Source of the DNA: Pedobacter riviphilus
GTDB lineage: Bacteria > Bacteroidota > Bacteroidia > Sphingobacteriales > Sphingobacteriaceae
Direction: 5' to 3'
DNA length: 64,000 bases
Assembly: GCF_014692875.1 (NCBI RefSeq)
Contig: NZ_CP061171.1
Span: 5,704,001-5,768,000 of the forward strand
Of this stretch, positions 8,503-17,162 are shown in pieces. The position numbers were made by a program, and so were the translations under genes. Position 1 is the stretch's first letter. Every line of letters begins with the position of its first letter. The notes below the pieces were generated by a model. The model searched no databases and was not told the DNA's origin. It was given only the letters and a program-made list of their open reading frames with translations.

Positions 8503-9815
8503 TAATCTGCCTTTTTAAAGATTTTATATAGAAGAAATATGCCTAAAACAATGCCCGAATAAATTAAACCTAATTTAAGATTATAAATCAGCATTGCGAT
8601 GAAAGAAACGCAGGAAATAATTAATGCAACTATGGGAAATAACGGATAAATTGGCATTTTGAAAGGTCTTGTCATCTCAGGTTTGTTTTTCCGCAGTACC
8701 ATGACCGAAATCATCGAGATGATATATAAAGTTAATGCCCCAAATACCGAAATGATAATAATTTCGGCAGTTTTGCCAGATAAAAGCGCGATAATACCAA
8801 TCACCATATTGCCAATTAATGCATTTGCTGGTGTTTGAAATTTTGGCGAGATTTTTCCTAGTACTGCAGGAATGCTTTTTACTCTCCCCATCTCATAAGT
8901 AGAGCGGCCTGCTGCTAAAACCAAACCGTGAAAGGAGGCTACCAAACCAAATAAGCCTACCGTAATAAGCAAGTGGTACATCAGGTGGTTATCGTCTGTG
9001 ATCATCGAAAGGGCTAATGGTAGAGGTGAATCGGAAGTTTCGCCCGATTTCCCGTTTTTATATACTATGGCTTCCCAACCACCTATGCCAATTGTGGAGA
9101 TGAAAACCAGCACACATAATACCACTAATGTAAATATACCCCAGCCAAAGCCCTTACTGATATCTCGTTGTGGGTTCTTGGTTTCTTCGGCTACATTTGC
9201 AACGCCTTCAATACCCAGAAAAAACCAGATGGCAAATGGAATGGCCGCAAAAACACCGCTCCAGCCATTTGGAAAGTTATTGTGGACCAGGTTTTCTACA
9301 TGAAATTTAGGTAATGTAATTCCTGAGAACAAGAGCAGTTCGCCGACTGCCAGAACGGTAATAATGACTTCGAATGAAGCCGCGGCTTTTACGCCATATA
9401 CATTTAGGGCAGTGAAAATAAAATAAACAGCAATTGCACTCGTAAGAATGGGTACCTGCGGGAAAAAGGCATTAAAATAAGCACCAATGGCAAAGGCTAT
9501 GGCCGGTGGGGCAAATATAAATTCGACCATTTGAGCAATACCTGCAATAAAACCGATGTTTTTGCCGAGCGCGATATTAGCATAATCGAAAACACCACCT
9601 GCCTTTGGTATAGCACAGGCAAGTTCTGCATAACTAAAACTAAAGGTAACATACATCACCATAATGGCAACTGTTGCAATGGCCATACCCAAGGTGCCAC
9701 CTTTTTCGAGGCCTAAGTTCCAGCCGAAATACATTCCCGAAATCACATATCCTACGCCAAGCCCCCATAACATAAAAGGGGTAAGTGTTTTCTTTAAGCT
9801 ATCTTTTTGTTCCAT
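8502..9815 (-). CDS. APC-family amine permease, ethanolamine-permease-like
   Basis: About 437 aa with twelve hydrophobic segments. The N-terminal WGLGVGYVISGMYFGWNLGL, the SYAELACAIPKAGG loop, and VASFHGLVLAAGRSTYEMGR around the middle match the ethanolamine permease branch of the amino acid-polyamine-organocation family better than generic amino acid permeases. The ATG at 9815 (MEQKDSLKK) is preferred over one five codons upstream. It would import the amine consumed by the adjacent gamma-glutamyl ligase. It is first in the operon, and the region upstream (9831-10025) is divergent with the M48 peptidase gene. No eutBC lyase is present in the window. Confidence 0.85.
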   Translation of the reverse strand: MEQKDSLKKTLTPFMLWGLGVGYVISGMYFGWNLGLEKGGTLGMAIATVAIMVMYVTFSFSYAELACAIPKAGGVFDYANIALGKNIGFIAGIAQMVEFIFAPPAIAFAIGAYFNAFFPQVPILTSAIAVYFIFTALNVYGVKAAASFEVIITVLAVGELLLFSGITLPKFHVENLVHNNFPNGWSGVFAAIPFAIWFFLGIEGVANVAEETKNPQRDISKGFGWGIFTLVVLCVLVFISTIGIGGWEAIVYKNGKSGETSDSPLPLALSMITDDNHLMYHLLITVGLFGLVASFHGLVLAAGRSTYEMGRVKSIPAVLGKISPKFQTPANALIGNMVIGIIALLSGKTAEIIIISVFGALTLYIISMISVMVLRKNKPEMTRPFKMPIYPLFPIVALIISCVSFIAMLIYNLKLGLIYSGIVLGIFLLYKIFKKAD

Positions 9816-9975
9816 TGGCAGGATGTACAAGATTGAAATAGGTTTATATTATTTGCTCGAAAATGATAAACTATTAGCTTCGGTATCTGATGTTTAAAGT
9901 AGTAATTATTTTCGAATCATTTTACTGTCGCTAGCAATTGCTGCAATAATTTATTATTAATTTTTTTTAAAGTGC

Positions 9976-10006
9976 TTTTGGGCATTTACCAGTTTTGTTA
10001 TCTTGC
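9976..10006 (+). promoter_or_regulatory. candidate -33/-7 promoter of the M48 peptidase gene
   Basis: TTTTG (9976-9980) is followed 18 bases later by TATCTTGC (9999-10006), close to the Bacteroidota -7 consensus TAnnTTTG. Transcription would start near 10010, about 16 bases before the ATG at 10026. Confidence 0.4.
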
Positions 10007-10025
10007 ATGACCAAACAATATCTTT

Positions 10026-12098
10026 ATGCACGAAAACGCTCTCCGGCCTTCTGAAAATTTTAAGAAGATGGCTGCCAAGTCTGTACAGGCTATTACCTTA
10101 TTCATTGCCACCTATGTAGTATTAATAATATTTACATTGGTGCTAACCGCAGCTTCCTGTTACTTGGGGATAAAGCTCATGGAATACATCAGCTCTTCCA
10201 TTACTTTTATTTTGGGCATCGGTTTGATAGGATTTGGTTTTATGATCTTATTTTTTCTGGTCAAGTTTATGTTTAAGGGCAATAAGCTGGACAGGTCTCA
10301 TTTATTGGAAATTACCAGGACCGATCAGCCTGAAATCTTTAAAATGATTGATGAAATTGTTTTAAGCGTACAAACAGATTTCCCGAAAAAAGTATATCTA
10401 TCAAATGAGGTTAATGCTGCCGTTTTTTACGATTCGAACTTTTGGAGCATGTTTTTTCCTGTGCGCAAAAACCTAATAATCGGATTTGGGCTAATCAATA
10501 CTACTACTGCTGATGAACTACGTGCAATATTGGCCCATGAGTTTGGCCACTTTTCACAAAGGAGCATGAAGGTTGGCATTTATGTATACCAGTTTAACAA
10601 AATTATTTACGATATGCTTTATGATAATGAAAGTTATGATAAAGTAACGAGGGGCATAGCGAGTGCAAGTTCTTATATTGGTATTTTTGTGTTAATTTCT
10701 GATAAGATAATCGGTTTGATGCAGCAGATCCTAGTGCGTGTTTATCAGGTTTTAAGCGAGAGTTATAGTAAACTTTCGCACGAAATGGAATTTCATGCCG
10801 ATGCAGTTGCCGCAGTAACCGTAGGTTCTAAACCGCTTATTGATTCGTTATTGCGCATGCAGCTCGCAAACCGTTCGGTGGATATTATCTGTAATTATTA
10901 CGAAAGAAAAATCGATGACTGTGTTATTTCGGCAAATATTTTTCCGCAACAGATTTTAGTAATGAACTTTTTAGCTCAAAGGAATAAACTGCCTTTCGAA
11001 AATGGATTTCCGCAGGTGAGCATTGGCTATTATAATCGCTTTAACAAATCAAAAATATCCTTTTCCAATCAATATAGTTCACATCCCGAAACCGATGAGC
11101 GTATTAAAAAATTAAATGATCTCGGAATTCCTGTTGCAAAACCATCCCACGAGATGGCAAATTCGCTACTTGTTGATCAGGAAAAAATAGCTGAAAAATT
11201 TACAGCACAGATATTTCAGCATGCGGTTTACCGAGAGCAACCATCGGTACAACAGTTGAGTGACTTTGAAGCAGATTTTTTCAAAGAAAATGATCAAAAT
11301 TCTTATCCTGATATTTTTAATGGTTATTTCGATTATAGAAATCCCTATCATCAATTTAATATAGATGCATTTGATCTGCCAACTATTCCATCTGAATTGA
11401 GCATTGAAGAGTTTTTTGATGATACCAATTTAAGCGTAATCTATGAGTTGAAGGCATTGGAAGCCGATCTGACCACGATAGATAACATAGATTCTCAGGT
11501 CATCAATGTCAAAACATTTAATTACGACGGCAAAAAGTATTCGCTGGCTGATTGTAGGGCAATGATTGATTATTTGAAGGGTGAAATAAGTAAGAAAAAT
11601 GAGCAATTGGTCCTACTCGATGCAAAGGTTTTTGAATATTTCAGGTTTTTGGCAAAAGAAAATCAAACTGAAGCAATATTTAAATCGCTTTCGATCAAAT
11701 ATAAGCAGGTAGCTGAAGAGTTTACTGTTCAAGAGAATGCTTATTTAGATCTGGCCAACGCAACAAGATTTATGCACACATCAGCATCCAAAGAAATGAT
11801 CAAAAGAAAGATGGTGGTGGTTAAAAAAGAAGAGAAAAAATTTAAGGATTGTTTGATTGCAATCGTTAACAATGATGCGTACGCCAGTTTAATAAACGAA
11901 GAGGCAAAAATAGCCCTAGCGGAGTACTTGAAACATGATTACAAGTATTTTGGGGCAGATCTTTATTTTGATGAAGAGCTTAAGGATTTATTTTTTGCGA
12001 TGAATTTTTTCGGAGGAGTAATATCCGAACGACATTTCCTTACTAAAAAAGAACTTCTGAACTTTAATGCAAAATTGATAAATCCGGTATTTAGTTAA
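10026..12098 (+). CDS. M48-family membrane metalloprotease
   Basis: A 690-aa protein with two N-terminal membrane helices (about 20-50 and 55-83). A HEXXH zinc site follows at His171-Glu172-His175 (LAHEFGHFSQRS), with a third-ligand motif ExxxD at 255-259 (EFHAD). The catalytic part resembles HtpX/Ste24-type peptidases (KVYLSNEVNAAVF, IIGFGLINTTTADELRAILA). The C-terminal 300 residues form a helical extension of unknown role, longer than HtpX. It probably acts on membrane or envelope proteins from the cytoplasmic membrane. The gene stands alone and ends at a hairpin terminator. Confidence 0.9.
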   Translation: MHENALRPSENFKKMAAKSVQAITLFIATYVVLIIFTLVLTAASCYLGIKLMEYISSSITFILGIGLIGFGFMILFFLVKFMFKGNKLDRSHLLEITRTDQPEIFKMIDEIVLSVQTDFPKKVYLSNEVNAAVFYDSNFWSMFFPVRKNLIIGFGLINTTTADELRAILAHEFGHFSQRSMKVGIYVYQFNKIIYDMLYDNESYDKVTRGIASASSYIGIFVLISDKIIGLMQQILVRVYQVLSESYSKLSHEMEFHADAVAAVTVGSKPLIDSLLRMQLANRSVDIICNYYERKIDDCVISANIFPQQILVMNFLAQRNKLPFENGFPQVSIGYYNRFNKSKISFSNQYSSHPETDERIKKLNDLGIPVAKPSHEMANSLLVDQEKIAEKFTAQIFQHAVYREQPSVQQLSDFEADFFKENDQNSYPDIFNGYFDYRNPYHQFNIDAFDLPTIPSELSIEEFFDDTNLSVIYELKALEADLTTIDNIDSQVINVKTFNYDGKKYSLADCRAMIDYLKGEISKKNEQLVLLDAKVFEYFRFLAKENQTEAIFKSLSIKYKQVAEEFTVQENAYLDLANATRFMHTSASKEMIKRKMVVVKKEEKKFKDCLIAIVNNDAYASLINEEAKIALAEYLKHDYKYFGADLYFDEELKDLFFAMNFFGGVISERHFLTKKELLNFNAKLINPVFS

Positions 12099-12104
12099 CG
12101 TAAA

Positions 12105-12132
12105 AAAGCCAGTAATTAATCTTACTGGCTTT
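12105..12132. terminator. bidirectional hairpin terminator
   Basis: AAAGCCAGTAA and TTACTGGCTTT form a perfect 11-bp stem between the convergent M48 peptidase and YiaA/B-like genes. An A-run on one side and T's on the other let it serve both strands. Confidence 0.8.
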
Positions 12133-12137
12133 AATGC

Positions 12138-12545
12138 CTATTCCGAATCGCGGTTTTTATTCACAATCTGGCTGTCTCTCGTATTTTTCTGTACCGTAAT
12201 GGCGCCGAAAAGTGAGAGTAAAAAAGCAAAGGCATAAAACCCTTTTTCGCTGGGTAGCAAGGTAGCATTCCACAAACCGATTACCAATAAAGTGATGGTG
12301 AGTAGCGTAGAAAACCAACTGATACCGTAATAAATTTCAGTAACCGGAATTCCTTCTAATTTATCGCGAACAGCTTTTTGTAAAGAGATTACGGCAAAAA
12401 GGCCAAACATCAATACAGTAAAATAATATCCTTTTTCATTGAGAAGCATATCAGAACGCCACAGGCCTACAATAAAGCCGATCATTCCGATACCTAATGC
12501 AATCCAGGCGGCCGCCACGAATGCATTCGATGGTTTTTGATTCAT
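12138..12545 (-). CDS. YiaA/YiaB-family inner membrane protein
   Basis: A 135-aa protein with four membrane helices arranged as two repeats of the YiaA/B two-helix unit. Each repeat has the pattern GLWRSDMLLNEKGYYF / GLWNATLLPSEKGFYA followed by LFAVISLQKAVRDK / LFGAITVQKNTRD. The internal duplication is clear by eye and matches the known family. Function is unknown. It is a single gene, convergent with the M48 peptidase gene. Confidence 0.88.
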   Translation of the reverse strand: MNQKPSNAFVAAAWIALGIGMIGFIVGLWRSDMLLNEKGYYFTVLMFGLFAVISLQKAVRDKLEGIPVTEIYYGISWFSTLLTITLLVIGLWNATLLPSEKGFYAFAFLLSLFGAITVQKNTRDSQIVNKNRDSE

Positions 12546-12716
12546 TGTTTTGAGATTTAATTTAATTCAATAGACAACAACGCTAAAGATTGGCAAAAGG
12601 TATAAAAATTAAAAGATAGTATTTTAAATTATTTTGGAAGATTAGCCTATCGGGTATAAAAAGCCAAACAAAATCCTATCCTTTGCATTATACCTGTATA
12701 ATCTTATCTTAGTTAT

Positions 12717-14213
12717 ATGCGAACCTTGCTTACTTCTGCCCAAATGCGTAGTGCTGATCAGTTTACGATTGCCAATAAACCCATTGCTTCTATCGATCTG
12801 ATGGAAAAAGCGGCGAGGGCCTTTGTTCAAACTTTTTTAAGAGACGAGTTCGATACCAATAAAAGTGTGGCGATAATCTGCGGAAAGGGAAATAATGGTG
12901 GCGATGGATTAGCGATTGCCCATTTGTTATTGACCAACGGTTATGAAAATATTAAAGTTTATATTGTTAACTTTAGTAAAAAGGAAAGCAACGATTTTGC
13001 GATCAACCTGCAACGGATTGAGGAATCGCACTGCAAAAAAATAGTAATCAACCAACCTTCCGATCTGAAAAGCCTAAAGGCAGATTTAATTATCGATGCC
13101 ATTTTAGGTTCGGGTTTAAACAAGGCGCTAACAGGCGACTTTGAAGAACTGGTTCAGTTTATTAACAAACAGCAAAAAAAAGTATATGCAGTTGATGTAC
13201 CTACAGGTTTTTTTGCCGAAGGAAAATTGCCTAAAGATTATAACGGTATAAAAGCTTATAAAACAATTTCTTTCCAACGTCCAAAAATTAATTTTTTCTT
13301 TCCTGAGTCAACCATGGCGACAGAAAAATATGAGGTGGTTGATATTGACCTGGATGAGGCCTTTATCCAAAAACAAGAGGCTGATTTTTATTTAGTGGAA
13401 GAAAATGATATTGAGAAGATTCTGCAGCCCCGAAAATTGTTCAGCCATAAAGGTACTTACGGCCACGCATTGATTATTGCAGGTAATAGCAATACCATGG
13501 GCGCGGCTTTGCTTTCTTCAATGGCTTGTTTACACGCAGGGTCAGGATTAACCACAGTGTGTATTCCGCAGGGTGGATTAACCGCCTTAAATGCCACTTT
13601 ACCAGAGGTAATGGCGCTGCCAAGAGATGAATACACAAGAATAGAAAACCCAAAGAAATATCAGGCAATTGCTATAGGCCCTGGCTTAGGTACCGAAGCT
13701 GAAAACGAAAAACTTCTGGAAAGTTTGATTATGGCCAACCAGGCAATGATAATCGATGCAGATGCTTTAAATATCTTGGGCGAACGGTCCGATTTGATTG
13801 ATAAAATTGTCGCAAATAGCATTATCACCCCTCATATGAAAGAGTTCGATCGGTTATTTGGCGAACATGATAATTGGTGGGACAGGGTGCAAACCGCTAC
13901 AGAACAGGCCAAAAAACAGAAGATCGTTATCGTGCTTAAAAACCAGTATACTTTTGTCTGCCTGCCTACGGGTAAGGTACTTATCAATCCTACGGGCAAC
14001 CCGGCTATGGCACAAGGCGGAATGGGCGATGTTCTTACCGGTATTATCGCAGGCTTTGTAGCACAGCGGTATTCGGCAACAGATGCCGCTATTCTGGCTT
14101 GCTACATTCATGGAAAAGCTGGCGATCATTTAGCGCACGAACAATTTGTGGTTACCGCATCGCAGGTTGCAGCCAGCATATCAAAAGAAATTAAAGCGCT
14201 CATGTCTAGATAG
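12717..14213 (+). CDS. nnr: bifunctional NAD(P)H-hydrate epimerase / ADP-dependent dehydratase
   Basis: A 498-aa fusion. The N-terminal YjeF_N epimerase domain (about 1-215) has CGKGNNGGDGLAIAH and AILGSGLNKALTGD. The C-terminal ribokinase-like dehydratase domain (about 225-495) has GSGLTTVCIP, IIDADALNIL, ITPHMKEFDRL and the anion-hole motif NPAMAQGGMGDVLTGIIAG. It repairs hydrated NADH and NADPH: the epimerase interconverts the R and S forms and the dehydratase restores the cofactor with ADP. Length and domain order match the bacterial bifunctional form. Confidence 0.95.
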   Translation: MRTLLTSAQMRSADQFTIANKPIASIDLMEKAARAFVQTFLRDEFDTNKSVAIICGKGNNGGDGLAIAHLLLTNGYENIKVYIVNFSKKESNDFAINLQRIEESHCKKIVINQPSDLKSLKADLIIDAILGSGLNKALTGDFEELVQFINKQQKKVYAVDVPTGFFAEGKLPKDYNGIKAYKTISFQRPKINFFFPESTMATEKYEVVDIDLDEAFIQKQEADFYLVEENDIEKILQPRKLFSHKGTYGHALIIAGNSNTMGAALLSSMACLHAGSGLTTVCIPQGGLTALNATLPEVMALPRDEYTRIENPKKYQAIAIGPGLGTEAENEKLLESLIMANQAMIIDADALNILGERSDLIDKIVANSIITPHMKEFDRLFGEHDNWWDRVQTATEQAKKQKIVIVLKNQYTFVCLPTGKVLINPTGNPAMAQGGMGDVLTGIIAGFVAQRYSATDAAILACYIHGKAGDHLAHEQFVVTASQVAASISKEIKALMSR

Positions 14214-14346
14214 TTTGTTTACGATTTGCTTAGCCACAATTGTTGAAAAAAAAACGCTATTAATCTACTATTGTTCTAGTTTATAATTTCTAGTTTACAG
14301 GAATATTTAAAATAACAGATATCTTAAAAACGGAAAACAAATTATT

Positions 14347-15048
14347 ATGGCACAAAGAGAATACACGCTGAATGAATTAATTCAGGAATCGGCAGAAAAC
14401 CCAAATGAAAACGATTTCTTTGAACTAGAGAAACCTGCCATGCTGGAGGTAAATCTAAAAAATCAAAAAATATTGGCAAAAGCAGGTTCGATGGTTGCTT
14501 ACATCGGGAATATCGATTTTAAAAGAGAAGGACTACTAAGCAAAGGTTTGGGCAGTTTGTTAAAGAAAGCCATATCTGGTGAAGGTACCTCACTGATGCA
14601 CGCCACTGGAACAGGCAAACTATATTTAGCCGATGAAGGTAAGAAAGTAAAGATCATCAAACTCCAAAACGAGGCGGTTTTTGTAAATGGTAATGATGTT
14701 TTAGCTTTAGAAGAGAATATTAAAAACGAAATAAAAATGCTAAAAAGCATTGCAGGGATGATGAGTGGTGGTTTATTTCAGGTTAAATTATCGGGCAGTG
14801 GCTATATTGCCATTACCACACATGGCGAACCAATTTTATTAAGAGTAACAGGTAACCAACCTGTATACACCGATCCGAATGCTACGGTAGCATGGTCAGA
14901 AAATTTAACGCCTAACATCAAAACCAATTTAACTTTCGGCTCTTTTATCGGAAGAGGAAGCGGCGAGTCGTTCCAATTAGAATTTTTTGGCGAGGGATGG
15001 GTTTTGGTACAGCCTTATGAAGAGGTGAAATACGCAGCGAAATCTTAA
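14347..15048 (+). CDS. AIM24-family protein
   Basis: A 233-aa protein matching the AIM24/TIGR00266 family: GSMVAYIGNIDFKREG, a GEGTSLMHATGTGKLYLAD block, an ALEENIKNE segment, and the C-terminal SFIGRGSGESFQLEFFGEG with VQPYEE. It is a beta-rich cytosolic fold with no known catalytic residues; the molecular function is not established. It starts 133 bp after nnr without an obvious terminator between them, so it may share that transcript. Confidence 0.88.
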   Translation: MAQREYTLNELIQESAENPNENDFFELEKPAMLEVNLKNQKILAKAGSMVAYIGNIDFKREGLLSKGLGSLLKKAISGEGTSLMHATGTGKLYLADEGKKVKIIKLQNEAVFVNGNDVLALEENIKNEIKMLKSIAGMMSGGLFQVKLSGSGYIAITTHGEPILLRVTGNQPVYTDPNATVAWSENLTPNIKTNLTFGSFIGRGSGESFQLEFFGEGWVLVQPYEEVKYAAKS

Positions 15049-15057
15049 TATAGTAAT

Positions 15058-15146
15058 CCGTCATTGCGAGGCACGAAGCAATCTTAACGCTGTGGCTATA
15101 GTAATAAGATTGCTTCGTCGGCTGAAAAGCCTTCTCGCAATGACGG
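15058..15146. repeat. REP-like palindrome (CCGTCATTGCGAG...CTCGCAATGACGG)
   Basis: The outer arms CCGTCATTGCGAG (15058-15070) and CTCGCAATGACGG (15134-15146) are perfect inverted repeats. Inner arms ACGAAGCAATCTTA and TAAGATTGCTTCGT also pair, making a long cruciform-capable element right after the AIM24 stop. The CGTCATTGCGAGG...GAAGCAATCTT core is a widespread intergenic repeat in Bacteroidota. Confidence 0.8.
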
Positions 15147-15578
15147 AACTTCTACATTTCGTTCACTCCCAGTCAAGGAAATTTATGCGTTAGTTATACA
15201 AACACTTTTTTTGGAAAGCACATGCAGAAGCATTTAGGCAACGATAGTCCTGCCATTTGCTTTACCGCTCTGCGTTCGGTGTTAGCTGCTGTCAGGTTTA
15301 GGCGGCGCGGCCATTCATCCTATTTAGGGCTGCAGGGCGCAAAACCATTGCCTACAAAGGGCAGTCGAAAGGTCAAAACCCACAGCCTCATTGTTCCTAA
15401 ACCCGGTAGTAACGGAAATCCTTTTTATTGCTTAAAATGGATTACACTAAACGTATTGCCTGACGTATTGAATTTGCAATAAAAAGATTGGAGTGTATAA
15501 CAGGACTGCAGCACCTACTGAGTTGGAACTGTTCGTTTTCTAATATAAACATCAACGAGAAATTAATGTTATAAAAAC
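15147..15578. other. intergenic GC-rich repeat-like region
   Basis: After the palindrome, 15220-15400 is G+C-richer than its surroundings (blocks AACGATAGTCCTGCC, GGCGGCGCGGCC, GGGCTGCAGGGCG). It looks like another dispersed repeat family. The 86-codon frame across it has repeat-like composition and no plausible protein features, so no gene is called. Confidence 0.5.
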
Positions 15579-15610
15579 AAAATCCCAGTATTTCTCAATA
15601 TCGGGATTTT
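15579..15610 (-). terminator. hairpin terminator after the anti-sigma gene
   Basis: AAAATCCC and GGGATTTT close an imperfect AT-rich stem downstream of the anti-sigma factor stop at 15637, with T's following on the minus strand. Confidence 0.65.
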
Positions 15611-15636
15611 AATATAATTGATTAAATTGTTTCTAT

Positions 15637-16500
15637 TTAAACACCACCCATTACGGTTAATTTATCCATTGTTGGGTTAACGCTTCCGCCCATTGGCTCT
15701 AACGTTACTGCAAAAGCCTGTGCTTCTTGAATGGCCTGCATTTTTACCAATGCCTCGTTATTGGTTGAATCCGTTTTTCCGAATACACCTAAACTTACCG
15801 GTTTGCCGTTTACCAAAGCCCAAAGCTGATATTGATGTGCTGCATCGGTTTTTGGTAAGTCCATAGCTACATAATTAATCAGTACGCTTTTATCTTTCTT
15901 GTTCCAGTAAACTTTCATTTTAGAAGTAGGGCTAAAAGCCTGACCAGCCATTCTGATGGTTGCCCATTCTTTGCTATCAGCCATGGCAGCCATATTATCT
16001 AAACCCTGGTTTTCGAACTCTAACTTGCTTACTATGCCAGCAAATTTTTGTTTATCCAGATTTAAACTCGCAATTTGGTCGTGTGCAGCATTTAGCTTGT
16101 TATACGTAATAAACAATGCCGCAGTACTTACTACCAATAAAGCTATACAGGCAACTAAGGCATAACGCAAAGTTCTCACTTTGGCATCACTTCCATCTAA
16201 ACGTATAATTCTTGGTTCTTCTGCATAAATTGGTTCGGGTTGAACATTCACATTCTCTTCAACTTCACTTATCCCCAACTTTTCGAATAATCTTGTTTCT
16301 ACATCTGCAGATGGCTCTACAGCATTTTGCATAGCATATTGTTCCATAGCTTGCTCAATAGCAGCTATTTCAGCTCTTACCTCAGGGTGTTGAGATGCCA
16401 TTTCCTCCACCTGCAACGCTTCTTCAGGTGATAAATCACCTAAAACGTACAGCTCAAGTACTCCGGATTCGATATATGCTTTTAAATTTTCCACGCTCAA
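15637..16500 (-). CDS. anti-sigma factor, RskA type
   Basis: A 287-aa single-pass membrane protein. The N-terminal cytoplasmic part (residues 1-60, ESGVLELYVLGDLSPEEA) is the sigma-binding domain of the RskA/anti-sigma-K group. A transmembrane helix lies at about 110-135, and the C-terminal domain ends in the family hallmark AVTLEPMGGSVNPTMDKLTVMG. No HxxxCxxC zinc motif is visible in the N-terminal domain, as usual for this group. Its ATG overlaps the stop of the sigma gene by 4 bp, so the pair is translationally coupled. It should hold its partner sigma inactive until released by a signal-dependent process. Confidence 0.9.
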   Translation of the reverse strand: MSVENLKAYIESGVLELYVLGDLSPEEALQVEEMASQHPEVRAEIAAIEQAMEQYAMQNAVEPSADVETRLFEKLGISEVEENVNVQPEPIYAEEPRIIRLDGSDAKVRTLRYALVACIALLVVSTAALFITYNKLNAAHDQIASLNLDKQKFAGIVSKLEFENQGLDNMAAMADSKEWATIRMAGQAFSPTSKMKVYWNKKDKSVLINYVAMDLPKTDAAHQYQLWALVNGKPVSLGVFGKTDSTNNEALVKMQAIQEAQAFAVTLEPMGGSVNPTMDKLTVMGGV

Positions 16501-17048
16501 TTAAAATTCCTTCTCAATTCAATAATAGCCAACCGGATCCGGGTTTTCACCGTACCTAATGGCAAATCTAACTTTTCTGCGGCTTCCACATGGGTAAAAC
16601 CCTTATAATAAACTAAATCAAGAACTGCTTGTAAATCTGGTTTAAGGTTATCTACAAGTTGCTTAACTCCAAGAATATCAGGGTTAAACGTTACCTTGTT
16701 TTGCTCATCAACGAAACTTACGTTATTTTCTATATCTTGGTTTTTGAGTGAATTCTTAAAGTCTTTAGAACGTAGTTTGTCGATCGATAAATTGCGTGCA
16801 ATATTCATCATCCATGTAAACAAACGTCCTTTAGTATGATCATAGTGTGCAGCAGACTGCCAGATTTTTACAAAAGTTTCTTGTAGTACATCTTCAGCAA
16901 GCTCTGTGTGAGTGATAATGCGCGAAATAACGCCATAAAGCGCTGACGAATACATGCTGTACAGTGTTTTTAGAACCGCAGGATCTTTTGATTGCAGTGC
17001 TTGAACAAGTTCTGGCTCGGTTAGGGTTAATTTTTTTAATGCAGTCAC
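16497..17048 (-). CDS. ECF RNA polymerase sigma factor (SigK-like)
   Basis: A 183-aa ECF sigma-70. Region 2 includes AEDVLQETFVKIWQSAAHYD and GRLFTWMMNIARNLSIDKLR. Region 4 has LDLVYYKGFTHVEAAEKLDLPLGT followed by VKTRIRLAIIELR, the helix-turn-helix that reads the -35 element. It is encoded immediately before, and overlapping, the RskA-type anti-sigma gene, the classic sigma/anti-sigma arrangement. The target promoters are not visible from this window. Confidence 0.93.
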   Translation of the reverse strand: MTALKKLTLTEPELVQALQSKDPAVLKTLYSMYSSALYGVISRIITHTELAEDVLQETFVKIWQSAAHYDHTKGRLFTWMMNIARNLSIDKLRSKDFKNSLKNQDIENNVSFVDEQNKVTFNPDILGVKQLVDNLKPDLQAVLDLVYYKGFTHVEAAEKLDLPLGTVKTRIRLAIIELRRNFN

Positions 17049-17083
17049 TATTGGTTACTAAGATACAACACAGAACAGCAAAA

Positions 17084-17136
17084 GCAAAAAAATGTTTTAT
17101 AAATGCATTCCGTATAGGAGTGCCTTATAAAACATT
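17084..17136 (-). terminator. lipA terminator hairpin
   Basis: Perfect 12-bp arms AATGTTTTATAA (17091-17102) and TTATAAAACATT (17125-17136), with further pairing inside (GCATTCC / GGAGTGC). On the minus strand the stem is followed by a run of T's. It lies between the lipA stop and the sigma factor start, separating the two transcripts. Confidence 0.8.
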
Positions 17137-17162
17137 TTAACAAAGGTGGGTTAATACTGTAA

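Noticed and set aside
2910..9815. Putrescine (Puu) pathway as the meaning of the amine operon
   Set aside because: There is no PuuB-type amine oxidase or putrescine transaminase; an iron alcohol dehydrogenase is present instead, and the permease looks like ethanolamine permeases. Putrescine is not excluded but fits less well.
15222..15482. 86-codon plus-strand frame after the AIM24 gene
   Set aside because: It runs across GC-rich intergenic repeat DNA, has repeat-like composition with clusters of Arg, Cys and Leu, and shows no domain or start signal.
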